Assembly (NCBI GenBank): GCA_963811825.1
Contig: CAWESS010000022.1
Span: 259,992 to 323,991, forward strand
Source of the DNA: Fodinibacter sp963811825
GTDB taxonomy: Bacteria; Actinomycetota; Actinomycetes; Actinomycetales; Dermatophilaceae
Direction: 5' to 3'
Length of the DNA: 64,000 bases
Under the pieces are notes generated by a model. The model was not told the DNA's origin. It ran no database searches and saw only the letters and a program-made list of their open reading frames with translations. Below are positions 1 through 9,216 of this stretch, piece by piece; the stretch's first letter is position 1, and each line of letters opens with the position of its first letter. The translations under genes were made by a program, and so were the position numbers.

Positions 1-2
1 GC

Positions 3-881
3 GGCACCCCTCGCGCTGCCGAGCGGCACATCGGCCAGGTCCGCGAATTGCGCCGGGCGATCGGCTACGACGTGGAGCAGGTCGTCAACGCTGCCTACCT
101 GGCTTGGAGTGGGGCCTCGCGCAGCGACGTGGAGGCCATCTCGGATGCCGCGCTGGCGATGGGTTTTGCGGGGGTGCACTCGGCGGGGACAGCGGCACTC
201 GCCGTGCGAGACCTGGCCGAGGGGCACTACCGCGACGCGTACACGAGGCTCAAGCCATTGATCGACGAGCCGTTCCTGCAGGTGACTCCGCTGGAGTTCG
301 CCGACTTCGTCGAGGCCGCGGTGCGGGCAGGGCGCACCGCGGAGGCACAGCCGTACGTGACGCGGCTGGAGGAGATCGCTGACGCCAACGGATCGGCCTG
401 GGCCCGAGGGGTCGCCCAGCGCTGCAAGGCGTTGGTCGACGAGGATCCGGAACCGCACTTCGTGGCCGCGATCGCGACGCTCGAGCCCACCGACATCGCC
501 GTCGAGCGCGCCCGCACCCACCTGCTCTACGGCGAGTGGTTGCGTCGCCACAAGCGTCGTCGCGACGCACGCGAACACCTGCAGGTGGCGCTCAGCCTCT
601 TCGAACAGAGCGCGGCACCCGCTTTCGTCGAGCGTGCGCGCACCGAGCTGGCCGCCACCGGGCTCAGCCCCGCATCGGCCGCTCAGCCGGAGGGCTTCGG
701 GCTCACCGCACAGGAGTCCACCGTGGCCCGGCTGGCCGCCTCGGGCGCCACCAACGCCGAGATCGGCGCGACGCTGTTCATCAGCGCCAACACGGTGGAC
801 TACCACCTGCGCAAGGTCTTCCAGAAGCTCGGCATCTCCTCGCGTCGCCAACTGGCCGACCGGCTCAACGCCCCCGAATGA
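3..881 (+). CDS. LuxR-family transcriptional regulator, C-terminal part (partial at window start)
   Basis: The reading frame is open from base 3 with no stop, so the gene begins before the window; the TTG at 48 is only an internal candidate start. The visible part is an alpha-helical, TPR-like region of about 220 residues, followed by a C-terminal LuxR/GerE helix-turn-helix (GLTAQESTVARLAASGATNAEI through NTVDYHLRKVFQKLGI, listed here only by its key blocks) and the typical RRQLADRL tail. This layout resembles large LuxR regulators with an N-terminal ATPase, which would lie outside the window. Two hydrolase genes follow on the same strand and could be targets, but that is inference. Confidence 0.85.
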   Translation, partial: GTPRAAERHIGQVRELRRAIGYDVEQVVNAAYLAWSGASRSDVEAISDAALAMGFAGVHSAGTAALAVRDLAEGHYRDAYTRLKPLIDEPFLQVTPLEFADFVEAAVRAGRTAEAQPYVTRLEEIADANGSAWARGVAQRCKALVDEDPEPHFVAAIATLEPTDIAVERARTHLLYGEWLRRHKRRRDAREHLQVALSLFEQSAAPAFVERARTELAATGLSPASAAQPEGFGLTAQESTVARLAASGATNAEIGATLFISANTVDYHLRKVFQKLGISSRRQLADRLNAPE

Positions 882-964
882 GGTCATGACTACGTGCGGC
901 ACGTGGTCCGCACGGTGGGTGCCTGGTCCCAGAGTCGAGGGACCGGCAACCGAGGAGGCCCGCC

Positions 965-1786
965 ATGCCATTCATCACGGCCGACGACGGCGCACAGATC
1001 TTCTACAAGGACTGGGGCAGCGGGCCACCCGTGATCCTCAGCCACGGCTGGCCGCTGAACGCCGATGCCTGGGATGCCGGGGCGCGCTTCCTCGCCGAGC
1101 AGGGCCACCGGGTCATCGCCCACGACCGCCGCGGCCACGGGCGCTCCACCCAGACCTGGCACGGCAACGAGATGGACACCTACGCCGACGACCTCGCCAC
1201 CCTCATCGAAGCACTTGACCTGTTCGACCTCACCCTGGTCGGCCACTCGACGGGCGGCGGCGAGATCGTCCACTACGTGGGGCGGCACGGGAGTGCACGA
1301 GTGGCCAGGCTCGTGCTCGTGTCGGCCGTGCCACCGCTCATGCTGCAGACCGAGGACAACCCCGACGGCCTGCCGATCACCGTGTTCGACGAGCTGCGTG
1401 CCGGCGAGGCCGCCGACCGCTCACAGCTCTACCGCGACCTCGCGGACGGCCCGTTCTTCGGACACAACCGCAACCGGGACGTCGACCAGGGACTGCGCGA
1501 CGCCTTCTGGCTCCAGGGGATGTCGTGTGGTCACCGAGCCGCCTACGAATGCATCGCGGCGTTCTCGGCCACCGACTTCCGAGCCGACCTGGCCGCCGTG
1601 GACGTACCGACCCTGGTCATCCACGGCGGCGACGACCAGATCGTGCCCTTCGACGTCGGTGGGAAGCGGTCTGCCGCGCTCATCGAGGGCGCGATCCTCC
1701 ACGTCTACGAGTGCAGCAGCCACGCCCTACCCGACACCGACCGCGAACGACTGCACGCCGACCTCCTCGAGTTCATCCACTCCTGA
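965..1786 (+). CDS. Alpha/beta hydrolase, non-haem chloroperoxidase/arylesterase-like
   Basis: A 273-residue alpha/beta hydrolase. The triad is readable: nucleophile Ser95 in GHSTGG, acid Asp223/224 in HGGDDQIVP, and His253 in SSHALPD. The oxyanion region SHGWPLNADAW near residue 26 and the fold resemble cofactor-free chloroperoxidases/arylesterases. The ATG is preceded by a good Shine-Dalgarno (GAGGAGG about 7 bases upstream). A second, unrelated alpha/beta hydrolase starts 15 bases after its stop, so the two probably form an operon. The natural substrate cannot be read from sequence; lactone or ester hydrolysis is the family expectation. Confidence 0.85.
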   Translation: MPFITADDGAQIFYKDWGSGPPVILSHGWPLNADAWDAGARFLAEQGHRVIAHDRRGHGRSTQTWHGNEMDTYADDLATLIEALDLFDLTLVGHSTGGGEIVHYVGRHGSARVARLVLVSAVPPLMLQTEDNPDGLPITVFDELRAGEAADRSQLYRDLADGPFFGHNRNRDVDQGLRDAFWLQGMSCGHRAAYECIAAFSATDFRADLAAVDVPTLVIHGGDDQIVPFDVGGKRSAALIEGAILHVYECSSHALPDTDRERLHADLLEFIHS

Positions 1787-1801
1787 CCGAAGGACATACC
1801 C

Positions 1802-2644
1802 ATGACCGACACCGACCGCCCTGACACGATCGTGCTCGTCCACGGACTGTGGATGACGCCCCGCAGCTGGGAGGACTGGGCCGCCTACTTCCGGGACAAG
1901 GGGTTCACCGTGCTCACCCCTGCCTACCCGGGCTTCGAGGTCGAGGTCGAGGCACTGCGCGAGAACCCGCAGGTCATCGCCGACCTGACCGTGCCCGACA
2001 CACTGGACCACCTCGAGGCCGCCATCCGGACGGTCGAGGGCGTGCCGCCGATCATCATGGGCCACAGCTTCGGCGGCACCTTGACCCAGCTGCTGCTGGC
2101 CCGTGGCCTCGGGTCGGCGGGGGTGGCCATCAACTCCGCGCCCACCGAAGGCGTGCGGGTGAACCCGATCTCGCAGGCCAGGTCCCTCTTCCCCGCGCTG
2201 AAGAACCCGGCCAACCGGCACCGGGCCGTCGGGTTCACCCCGGAGGAGTTCCACTACGCGTTCACCAACACCCTCACCGAGGAGGAGTCGCAGAAGGTGT
2301 GGGACCGCTACGCCATCGCGGCACCAGGCATGTGGGTGTGGGAGTTCGGGCTGTTCGCCAACTTCAAGCCCGGCCACCAGGACACCTGGGTGGACTACGC
2401 CGCCGACCGGGCGCCGCTGCTGTTCATCGGCGGCGAGAAGGACCACATCATGCCGCCGTCGGTGAACAAGTCCAACGCCAAGCACTACAAGAAGTCGCCA
2501 GCCCTGACGGAGTACCACGAGTTCGCCGGGCGCGACCACTGGACCTGTGGCGCCCCGGGCTGGGAGGCGGTGGCGGACAAGGCGCTCGACTGGGCCCTCG
2601 AGCACGCCACCACGGCGCGGCAGCCGTCGTCGGCGGGTGGCTGA
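1802..2644 (+). CDS. Alpha/beta hydrolase
   Basis: A 280-residue hydrolase. It has HGLWMTPRSW in the oxyanion region, nucleophile Ser89 in MGHSFGG, an acid in GGEKDHIMPP and a probable catalytic His in FAGRDHWTCG. It follows the previous hydrolase by 15 bases (upstream GAAGGA acts as ribosome site). It is only distantly similar to that neighbour, so this is not a recent duplication. The family includes esterases and signal or lactone hydrolases; no specific substrate is assigned. The next gene starts 48 bases downstream. Confidence 0.82.
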   Translation: MTDTDRPDTIVLVHGLWMTPRSWEDWAAYFRDKGFTVLTPAYPGFEVEVEALRENPQVIADLTVPDTLDHLEAAIRTVEGVPPIIMGHSFGGTLTQLLLARGLGSAGVAINSAPTEGVRVNPISQARSLFPALKNPANRHRAVGFTPEEFHYAFTNTLTEEESQKVWDRYAIAAPGMWVWEFGLFANFKPGHQDTWVDYAADRAPLLFIGGEKDHIMPPSVNKSNAKHYKKSPALTEYHEFAGRDHWTCGAPGWEAVADKALDWALEHATTARQPSSAGG

Positions 2645-2692
2645 CCGGGGTCTTAGCGGCCGCTGGGCCACGGCATCCGGCACAGTGGCCCC

Positions 2693-3922
2693 ATGCTCGC
2701 CAACCCCGTGGTCCTCGCCGTCATCCAGGCTGGTGGACAGGGCTCACGGCTCGACGTCCTCACGCGGGAGCGGGCCAAGCCGGCGCTCTCGTTCGGCGGC
2801 TCCTTCCAGCTCATCGACGTCGCGCTGACCAACTGCGCCCACAGCGGCATCAGCGACGTCTGGCTGTCGGTGCAGTACCAGGCCGGGTCGCTGCACCACC
2901 ACCTCGCCTCGGGTCGGCCGTGGGACCTCGACCGCACCCGCGGGGGCCTGCGCTGGCTGATGCCGGAGGAGGGCGGCGGGTCGACGGCCCAGGACGGCTT
3001 CTCCAACGGCAACGGCGACGACCTGCACCGGTTCGCAGACGCCGTCCGGGCCTTCGCGCCCGATGTGGTCGTCGTCATGAGCACCGACCAGGTGCTCGCG
3101 CTCGACCTGCGCCCGGTCGTGGTGGCCCATCTCGAGCGCGGCTCGCACTGCACGGTCGTCACGACCGAGGTGAGCCGAACCCAGGCCGCCGAGAAGGCCG
3201 TCATCACCGTGGGCGGTGGCTCGAGGGTGACGGCCATCGACTACAAGCCCGACGGCCCGAGCGGCACGACGATCGCTGCCGAGGTGTTCGTCTACGAGAC
3301 CGACGCCCTGCTGAGCACCCTCGAGGACCTGCGCCGCGAGCTGTCGCACACCGACGACGGGCACACCGGCATCGGCGACTTCGGGGATCACCTCCTGCCA
3401 CGGCTGATCCGCGACGGCATCGTGCACGCGTGGCCCCACGAGGGCTACTGGGCCGATCTCGGCACGCCCGCGGCCTACCTCTCGGCGCACCGTGACCTGC
3501 TGGCCGGCCGGGTGGACGTGCTGACCCGGCCCGACTGGCCGCTGCTCACCCGGTGGCCCGAGCTGCCCGCCTCCCGGGTCGACGCGGGGGCCGTGCTCGA
3601 GGACACCGTGCTGAGTGCCGGGTGCCACGTGCGGGGGACCGTTCGGCGCAGCGTGCTCGGACCCGGGGTCGTCATCGAGCCCGGCGCGGTCGTCGAGGAT
3701 GCCGTGTTGCTGGCCGGGGTGCACGTCGCCCGGGACGCTCGGGTCGTGACGTCGATCCTCGACGAGAGGGTTCGGGTCGAGGCCGGGGCACGCGTCGGTG
3801 AGGCGACCCGGGCCACCCGGGCGCACGACGACCACATCGCCGTCGTGGGACGCGACTCGGTCATCGGCCGAGGCGTCGCCATTCCCGCCGGTGCCCGCCT
3901 GGAGCCCGGAACCACCGCTTAG
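2693..3922 (+). CDS. GlgC-like sugar-1-phosphate nucleotidyltransferase
   Basis: A 409-residue protein with an N-terminal nucleotidyltransferase domain carrying the ADP-glucose pyrophosphorylase signature (AGGQGSRLDVLTRERAKPAL near residues 13-32). It has WADLGTPAAYLSAHRDLL near residue 255 and a C-terminal left-handed beta-helix region of hexapeptide repeats. Length matches GlgC (about 400-420), but the first domain diverges from housekeeping GlgC after residue 60. It may be a paralogue acting on another sugar phosphate, so no symbol is given. Its TAG stop overlaps the stop of convergent xylB by four bases. Confidence 0.75.
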   Translation: MLANPVVLAVIQAGGQGSRLDVLTRERAKPALSFGGSFQLIDVALTNCAHSGISDVWLSVQYQAGSLHHHLASGRPWDLDRTRGGLRWLMPEEGGGSTAQDGFSNGNGDDLHRFADAVRAFAPDVVVVMSTDQVLALDLRPVVVAHLERGSHCTVVTTEVSRTQAAEKAVITVGGGSRVTAIDYKPDGPSGTTIAAEVFVYETDALLSTLEDLRRELSHTDDGHTGIGDFGDHLLPRLIRDGIVHAWPHEGYWADLGTPAAYLSAHRDLLAGRVDVLTRPDWPLLTRWPELPASRVDAGAVLEDTVLSAGCHVRGTVRRSVLGPGVVIEPGAVVEDAVLLAGVHVARDARVVTSILDERVRVEAGARVGEATRATRAHDDHIAVVGRDSVIGRGVAIPAGARLEPGTTA

Positions 3923-5352
3923 GCGTAGGTGGCTGCCACCGTCGCGGCGTAGCGCTCGCGCACCTCGGCCGCCCGCTCGCGCCCGGACTCGTCCGGCTCG
4001 ACGGTGACGTCGGTCGCCACGTCCCAGGCCGGGGGCGCGTCCCCACCGGCCAGTGCCCACGCGGCCTGTCGTGCCGCACCCACGGCGACGTACTCGCCGG
4101 GGCTCGGGATCGCCACGGGCACGCCGAACACGTCGGCGGCCACCTCCTGCACGGCCACCGACGCCGAGGCGCCACCGATGAGCAGCACCCGCTGCACGGG
4201 GCACCCGGCCGAGCGCACGGCATCCACGGCCGCCGCCAGCCCGAGCAGCATGCCCTCGACGACCGCCCGCGCGAGGTTCTCCGGAGTCGCATTGGTGCGG
4301 GTCAGCCCGTGCAGGGAACCCGTCGCGGTCGGCAGGTTCGGGGTGCGCTCGCCGTCGAGGTAGGGCAGCAGGGTGAGGCCACCGGCGCCCGGCTCGGCGG
4401 CCAGCGCCAACCGGTCGAGCCCCGCGTGGTCGGTGTTGAGCATGGCGGCTCCGGCACTGAGCACGCGGGCCGCGTTGAGCGTGCAGACCAGCGGGAGGAA
4501 CCCGCCCTCGGCGTCCGCGAACGACTGCACTGCTCCGCTCGGGTCGGCGCTGGCGCGGGTGTGGCGGGCGAAGGCCGTGCCGCTCGTGCCGAGCGAGACG
4601 ACGACATCGCCGGGTGCCAGGCCGAGGCCGAGCGCCGCGCCCATGTTGTCGCCGGTGCCGGCAGCAACAGCCAGGCCGGATGCCGTGTGGCCGACCACCT
4701 CGGACGGCGTCGCCACGCGCGGCACCGCGAGGTCGGCACCGCGGGTCGCCAGGGCGAGCAGGTCGTCGCGGTAGGACCGGGTGCCGGCCGACCAGTAGCC
4801 GGTGCCGGAGGCGTCCCCGGCATCCGTGGTCCACGCGCGCGCGCCCGAGGCGCCCTCGCCGAGGATGCGCCCCGTCAGCCAGTCGTGGGGCAGCACGCAC
4901 GTGCGAGCGCGTGCGAGGCTCTCGGGCTCGTGGTCGGCGATCCAGCGCAGCTTGCTGACCGTGGTCGCCGCGACCGGCACGACCCCGGTGGCGTCGGCCC
5001 AGGCCTGCGCGCCCAGCTCGGCGACGAGGTCGTCGGCAGAGGAGGCCGAGCGGGTGTCGTTCCAGAGCAGCGCGGGCCGCACCACGGCATCCTGCTCGTC
5101 GAGGAGCACCATGCCGTGCTGCTGGCCGCCGACGGCGATCGCGGCGACACCATCGAGGATGCCGTTCGCGCTCGCCTCCTGCCACGCCGCCCACCAGTGG
5201 CGCGGGTCGACCTCGGTGCCGTCGGGGTGGCTGGCCCGCCCGGCGCGCAGCACCTCGCCGGTCACCGCGTCGCAGACCACCACCTTGCACGACTGGGTGG
5301 AGCTGTCGACGCCGGCGACGAGGGCCCGGTCAGGCTGGGTTTCTGGGGACAC
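3919..5352 (-). CDS. xylB: Xylulokinase (FGGY-family carbohydrate kinase)
   Basis: A 477-residue sugar kinase that phosphorylates D-xylulose to xylulose 5-phosphate. It has the N-terminal phosphate loop GVDSSTQSCK (residues 14-23), the XylB-type GGQQHGMV (75-82), the catalytic Asp in GTGDNMG (about residue 235) and the C-terminal ATP-site motif LLIGGASAS. I choose the GTG at 5352; the long upstream extension of this frame runs antisense through other genes and is spurious. The secreted SGNH hydrolase gene lies 17 bases upstream on the same strand. No xylose isomerase or transporter is nearby, so the physiological sugar is uncertain. Confidence 0.9.
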   Translation of the reverse strand: MSPETQPDRALVAGVDSSTQSCKVVVCDAVTGEVLRAGRASHPDGTEVDPRHWWAAWQEASANGILDGVAAIAVGGQQHGMVLLDEQDAVVRPALLWNDTRSASSADDLVAELGAQAWADATGVVPVAATTVSKLRWIADHEPESLARARTCVLPHDWLTGRILGEGASGARAWTTDAGDASGTGYWSAGTRSYRDDLLALATRGADLAVPRVATPSEVVGHTASGLAVAAGTGDNMGAALGLGLAPGDVVVSLGTSGTAFARHTRASADPSGAVQSFADAEGGFLPLVCTLNAARVLSAGAAMLNTDHAGLDRLALAAEPGAGGLTLLPYLDGERTPNLPTATGSLHGLTRTNATPENLARAVVEGMLLGLAAAVDAVRSAGCPVQRVLLIGGASASVAVQEVAADVFGVPVAIPSPGEYVAVGAARQAAWALAGGDAPPAWDVATDVTVEPDESGRERAAEVRERYAATVAATYA

Positions 5353-5369
5353 CCCGTGACGGTAGCGCG

Positions 5370-6419
5370 TCAGCGGGCGGCGAACTCGGCTGCTTGACGC
5401 GCCGAGTGCACCGTGTCGGCCGCGTCGATGCTGGCCCGGCTCGACAGGTCGACGCCGGCCTTCTTCGCCGCGGCCTTGGCCGCGGGCGTCGTGAGGTCGG
5501 GGGCCAGCACGAGCGCCGGCTCGATGTGTCGGTCGGATGCCGCGTAGGCCCTCTGCTGGTCGGCCAGCCGCTTCGTCGAACCCTTGGCCTTGGTCAGCAC
5601 GGCTGCCGTGGCCGTGACGGTCGACCCGGTGACGAACGGGCTCACCGTCGGGGTGTAGCCGCTCGCCTGACCGGTGCGGTTGGGGTGGTACGACTCCTGG
5701 ATCGGGTTGGACAACCCGTTGAGCCACTCCTGGCTGGAGCACACGGCATGGCCGACGAAGGGCGTCGTCGGGTTGGCGAAGGAGAAGCCGGCCGCGCTGG
5801 CACGCTCGGCGGTCTTGGCGTTCACGAGGTCGGCCATCGCGTTCAGCCGGGTCATCTCGCTCGAGGAGAACCAGGTGAGCAGGTTGCAGTCGACGCCGTT
5901 GAAGATGCGCGGGTAGCCGACGACGGTGACCTTCGCCTGCGGCGCCCGCGCCTTGATGCCGGCGTAGAGGGTGTTGAGCGCGCCGGGCATGGTCTGGTTG
6001 ACGTAGGCCTGCGCCTTGTCGATGGCGCCGTTGCAGTTGCTGAGCCAGGCCGGCTGCGCGCAGGTCGTGAGCACGCTCGCGAACCCGGCGTCGTTGCCGC
6101 CGATCGAGATGGTCACGTAGGCCGTGCTCGAGTTGAGGGCGGAGAGCTGGGTGTTCGTGACGTCGGCGATCTTGGCGCCGGAGCAGGCACGGAAGTTCAG
6201 GGCGTACCCCTTCGCGGAGGCGATGAGCGAGGGGTAGGCGTACACCGACCGCAGGCAGCTCGTGCCGTCCGCGAGGTAGGTGCGCGTGCCCGTGCCCGAG
6301 GAGTAGCTGTCCCCGAGGGCGACGTACGAGGGTGCAGCAGCCTGGGCCGGCGCGGCCGACACCACGAGGGCGGCGGTCGCGGCGAGGGCTGCGGTGGACA
6401 GGGCACGTCGTCGGGCCAT
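5370..6419 (-). CDS. Secreted SGNH/GDSL hydrolase (lipase-like)
   Basis: A 349-residue exported hydrolase. Residues 1-27 form a Sec signal peptide (MARRRA, then a hydrophobic core, then APAQAAA). The SGNH blocks are clear: GDSYSSG with Ser38, GGND at 107-110, and YHPN with His245. Several cysteines suggest disulfides. It resembles the Streptomyces SGNH lipase group, which act on short/medium-chain esters. The ATG at 6419 has an AGGAG site at proper spacing. The upstream in-frame codons have no such site and would bury the signal peptide. It is divergent from the sucrase/ferredoxin-like gene. Confidence 0.9.
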   Translation of the reverse strand: MARRRALSTAALAATAALVVSAAPAQAAAPSYVALGDSYSSGTGTRTYLADGTSCLRSVYAYPSLIASAKGYALNFRACSGAKIADVTNTQLSALNSSTAYVTISIGGNDAGFASVLTTCAQPAWLSNCNGAIDKAQAYVNQTMPGALNTLYAGIKARAPQAKVTVVGYPRIFNGVDCNLLTWFSSSEMTRLNAMADLVNAKTAERASAAGFSFANPTTPFVGHAVCSSQEWLNGLSNPIQESYHPNRTGQASGYTPTVSPFVTGSTVTATAAVLTKAKGSTKRLADQQRAYAASDRHIEPALVLAPDLTTPAAKAAAKKAGVDLSSRASIDAADTVHSARQAAEFAAR

Positions 6420-6574
6420 GGGGTTCTCCTGGGAGCGGTCGGGACCTGCGGCTCCCCCAGAGTCCACCCTCGGAGCCCACCGCGTCGAGGAATTGGCGAA
6501 CTCGACGGCCGGGGGGCGCGGTGTCCGGCATCCTCGGGTGCGGTGCCCCGGCATCCGCCGCGTAGGCTCGTCGG

Positions 6575-7465
6575 GTGGCTCTGACCGATCTCTCGCGCTG
6601 CTCCGCCGCCTCGCGGCACCGCGCCGACCCGCAGGCCGGCACCGCCCCAGTGGCCTCTCGGTGGCTGCTCATCGAGCACCAGGGGCCGTGGGCGAAGAAG
6701 CCGCTGACCACCCCGCCGCTGACGGCGTCGCTGGGCGCCGAGATCGACCGGATCTGCGCGTCCTTCGGGGGCAAGACGCTGCTCGTGCGCCGCCCCGGCC
6801 GACGACTGCCCGGGGAGGACCCGCACTCCTGGTACGCCGTCGACACGATCCGCCGCACGCGGGTCCGGGGCTCGTGGAAGACCTCCGACGACCTGCTCGC
6901 CGCCGCCCACGCGCTCGGGATGCCGCTGTCCGGCAGCGACGACGACGCCGACCCGATGGTGCTCGTGTGCACCCACGGCACCCGCGACGCCTGCTGCGCG
7001 GTGCGTGGTCGGCCGATCGTCGCGACGCTGGCCCGGGCGCTGCCCGACGAGGTCTGGGAGTGCACCCACCTCGGCGGCCACCGGTTCGCCGGCACGGTGC
7101 TGTCCCTGCCGGACGGGGTCAACTTCGGCCGCCTCGACCCCGACAACGCCCTCGCGGCGGTCACGGCGCACCGCGAGGGGCGCACGGACGCCCGCTTCCT
7201 GCGGGGCACGACCCGGTGGGAGCCGGCGGTCCAGGCCGCCCTCGTCGCGGTGCTGCAGCGGTACGGTCCGGGCGCGGTCGACGACCTCGTCCCGGGCGCG
7301 ATCGATGCCATGGGCGACCGCACGCTCGTCGAGGTCTTCGGTCGGGGGTCGCTGCCGAGCCGGGTGCTCGTCGACGTCGTGAGCGAGGCCCTTCCCGACG
7401 CGCCGCTCAGCTGCGGGGACGTCCCCAAGGCCCACGTGGCGCACCGCGCCGTCATCCGCGCGTAG
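6575..7465 (+). CDS. Sucrase/ferredoxin-like protein (thioredoxin-like [2Fe-2S] family)
   Basis: A 296-residue protein of the Suc_Fer-like family. Key segments are RCS near residue 8, WLLIEHQGPWAKKPL (30-44), CTHGTRDACCAVRG with three cysteines, and ECTHLGGHRFAGTVLSLPDG. The Cys-His pattern is that of thioredoxin-like ferredoxins; the historical sucrase label is not functionally established. It starts with GTG at 6575. It is divergent from the SGNH gene and is followed after 43 bases by an acyl-CoA synthetase. Its redox partner is unknown. Confidence 0.83.
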   Translation: MALTDLSRCSAASRHRADPQAGTAPVASRWLLIEHQGPWAKKPLTTPPLTASLGAEIDRICASFGGKTLLVRRPGRRLPGEDPHSWYAVDTIRRTRVRGSWKTSDDLLAAAHALGMPLSGSDDDADPMVLVCTHGTRDACCAVRGRPIVATLARALPDEVWECTHLGGHRFAGTVLSLPDGVNFGRLDPDNALAAVTAHREGRTDARFLRGTTRWEPAVQAALVAVLQRYGPGAVDDLVPGAIDAMGDRTLVEVFGRGSLPSRVLVDVVSEALPDAPLSCGDVPKAHVAHRAVIRA

Positions 7466-7508
7466 GGGCCGGTGGCCAGGGGTTCGGTGCGGTGCCAGAG
7501 TGTGACGC

Positions 7509-9216
7509 ATGAGCGCAACGGAGTCCTACCGTGAGGCACGTGACCAGCTGATCGCCCTGCGGGGCCGGCACGAGGAAGCGCTGGCCACGTTCGCGTGGCC
7601 CGAGGTCGGCGAGCGGTTCAACTGGGCGATCGACTGGTTCGACGCCATCGCCCGGGGCAACGACCGCGACGCCCTCGTCATCCTCGAGGAGGACGGGGCG
7701 AGCACCTCGGTCAGCTTCGACGCGATGGCCGCGCGGTCGGACCGGGTCGGGGCCTGGCTGCAGGCACAGGGCGTGCGGCGCGGCGACCCGGTCATGCTCA
7801 TGCTCGGCAACCAGGCCGAGCTGTGGGACTGCATGCTCGCGGTCATGAAGATCGGGGCGGTGATCATGCCGACGACGACGGCCGCCGGGCCGGCGGACCT
7901 CACCGACCGGGTCGTCCGCGGTGGGGCACGGGCCGTGGTGACCACCCCCTCGGAGACGGCGAAGTTCGACGAGGTGCCCGGTGACTACCTCCGCGTCTCG
8001 CGTCGGCGCCACCCCGGGCTGGGCCGACCTGCTGGACGCCTATGCGGCCGACGTGCCGCCGCTGCCGCATCCCGGCACCGGCCCGGGGGACCCGCTCCTG
8101 CTCTACTTCACCTCGGGCACGACCTCGCGCCCCAAGCTCGTCGAGCACACCCAGGTGTCCTACCCCGTGGGTCATCTGTCGACGGTCTACTGGCTGGGCC
8201 TGCGGCCCGGTGACGTGCACCTCAACATCTCGAGCCCCGGGTGGGCCAAGCACGCCTGGTCGTGCTTCTTCGCGCCGTGGATCGCCGAGGCGACGATCTT
8301 CGTGCCGACGTACTCGAGGTTCGACCCCGACAAGCTCCTCGGGGTGCTGCGCGACCACCGGGTGACCAGCTTCTGCGCCCCACCGACGGTGTGGCGGATG
8401 CTCATCAACGCCGACCTCTCCGGTGGCCCGGGCTCACTGCGCGAGGTCGTCGGGGCCGGCGAGCCGCTCAACCCGGAGGTCATCGAGCAGGTCCGTCGCG
8501 CCTGGGGCCTGGAGCTGCGCGACGGCTACGGCCAGACCGAGATGACGGCGGCCGTCGGCAACACGCCCGGCTCACCGCTCAAGCCGGGCTCGATGGGGCG
8601 GCCGCTACCCGGCATCCCGGTCGTGCTCGTCGACCCCCTGTCGGGTGAGCGGGTCGACGGTGAGGGGGAGGGCGAGCTGTGCCTCGACCTGTCGGAGCAC
8701 CCGCTTCCCCTCATGACCGGCTACCAGGGAGACACCGAGCGCAACGACGCGGCGATGGCCGGCGGCTGGTACCACACGGGCGACATCGCGACGCGGGACG
8801 CCGAGGGCTACCTCACCTACGTCGGGCGCACCGACGACGTCTTCAAGGCGAGCGACTTCAAGATCAGCCCCTTCGAGCTCGAGTCGGTGCTCATCGAGCA
8901 CCCTGCGGTCGCCGAGGCGGCCGTCGTCCCGGCCCCGGATGCCGTGCGCCTCGCGGTTCCGAAGGCGTACGTCGTGCTGGCCCCCGGCCACGAGCCGTCG
9001 GAGGAGACGGCGCGCTCGATCCTCGCCTACGCCCGGGAGCACCTCGCGCCATGGCAGCGGGTGCGGCGGCTGGAGTTCTCGGAGCTGCCGAAGACGATCT
9101 CCGGGAAGATCCGCAGGGTCGAGCTGAGGGGGCGCGAGGAGGACCTCGCAGCCGGGGACGGCGTGCCCGCCGGCACCGAGTGGCGCGACGACATGTTCCC
9201 CGAGCTCAGGGGGTGA
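7509..9216 (+). CDS. AMP-binding acyl-CoA synthetase (one +1 frameshift)
   Basis: An ANL-superfamily ligase that adenylates a carboxylic acid and transfers it to CoA. The N-terminal 165 residues are in one frame. The rest is in another: P-loop YFTSGTTSRPKLVEH, A5 motif DGYGQTEM, YHTGDIA, and C-terminal hinge YVGRTDD with catalytic Lys in PKTISGKIRR. Removing one C near 8001 (VPGDYLRVS to VGATPGW) restores a 568-residue protein of normal family length. The indel is probably a sequence error. Similar to medium-chain/acetyl-CoA synthetase-like proteins; the acyl substrate is not known. It ends convergently, overlapping the metallophosphoesterase stop by 11 bases. Confidence 0.85.

Noticed and set aside
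1849..3495. A 548-codon plus-strand frame
   Set aside because: Arginine/proline/glycine-rich shadow of the second hydrolase and GlgC-like genes in another frame; no domain.
3919..7539. A 1206-codon open frame on the minus strand
   Set aside because: Only the part from 5352 down is xylulokinase; the rest is antisense to the SGNH and sucrase/ferredoxin-like genes and has no family features. Long false frames are normal at this GC content.
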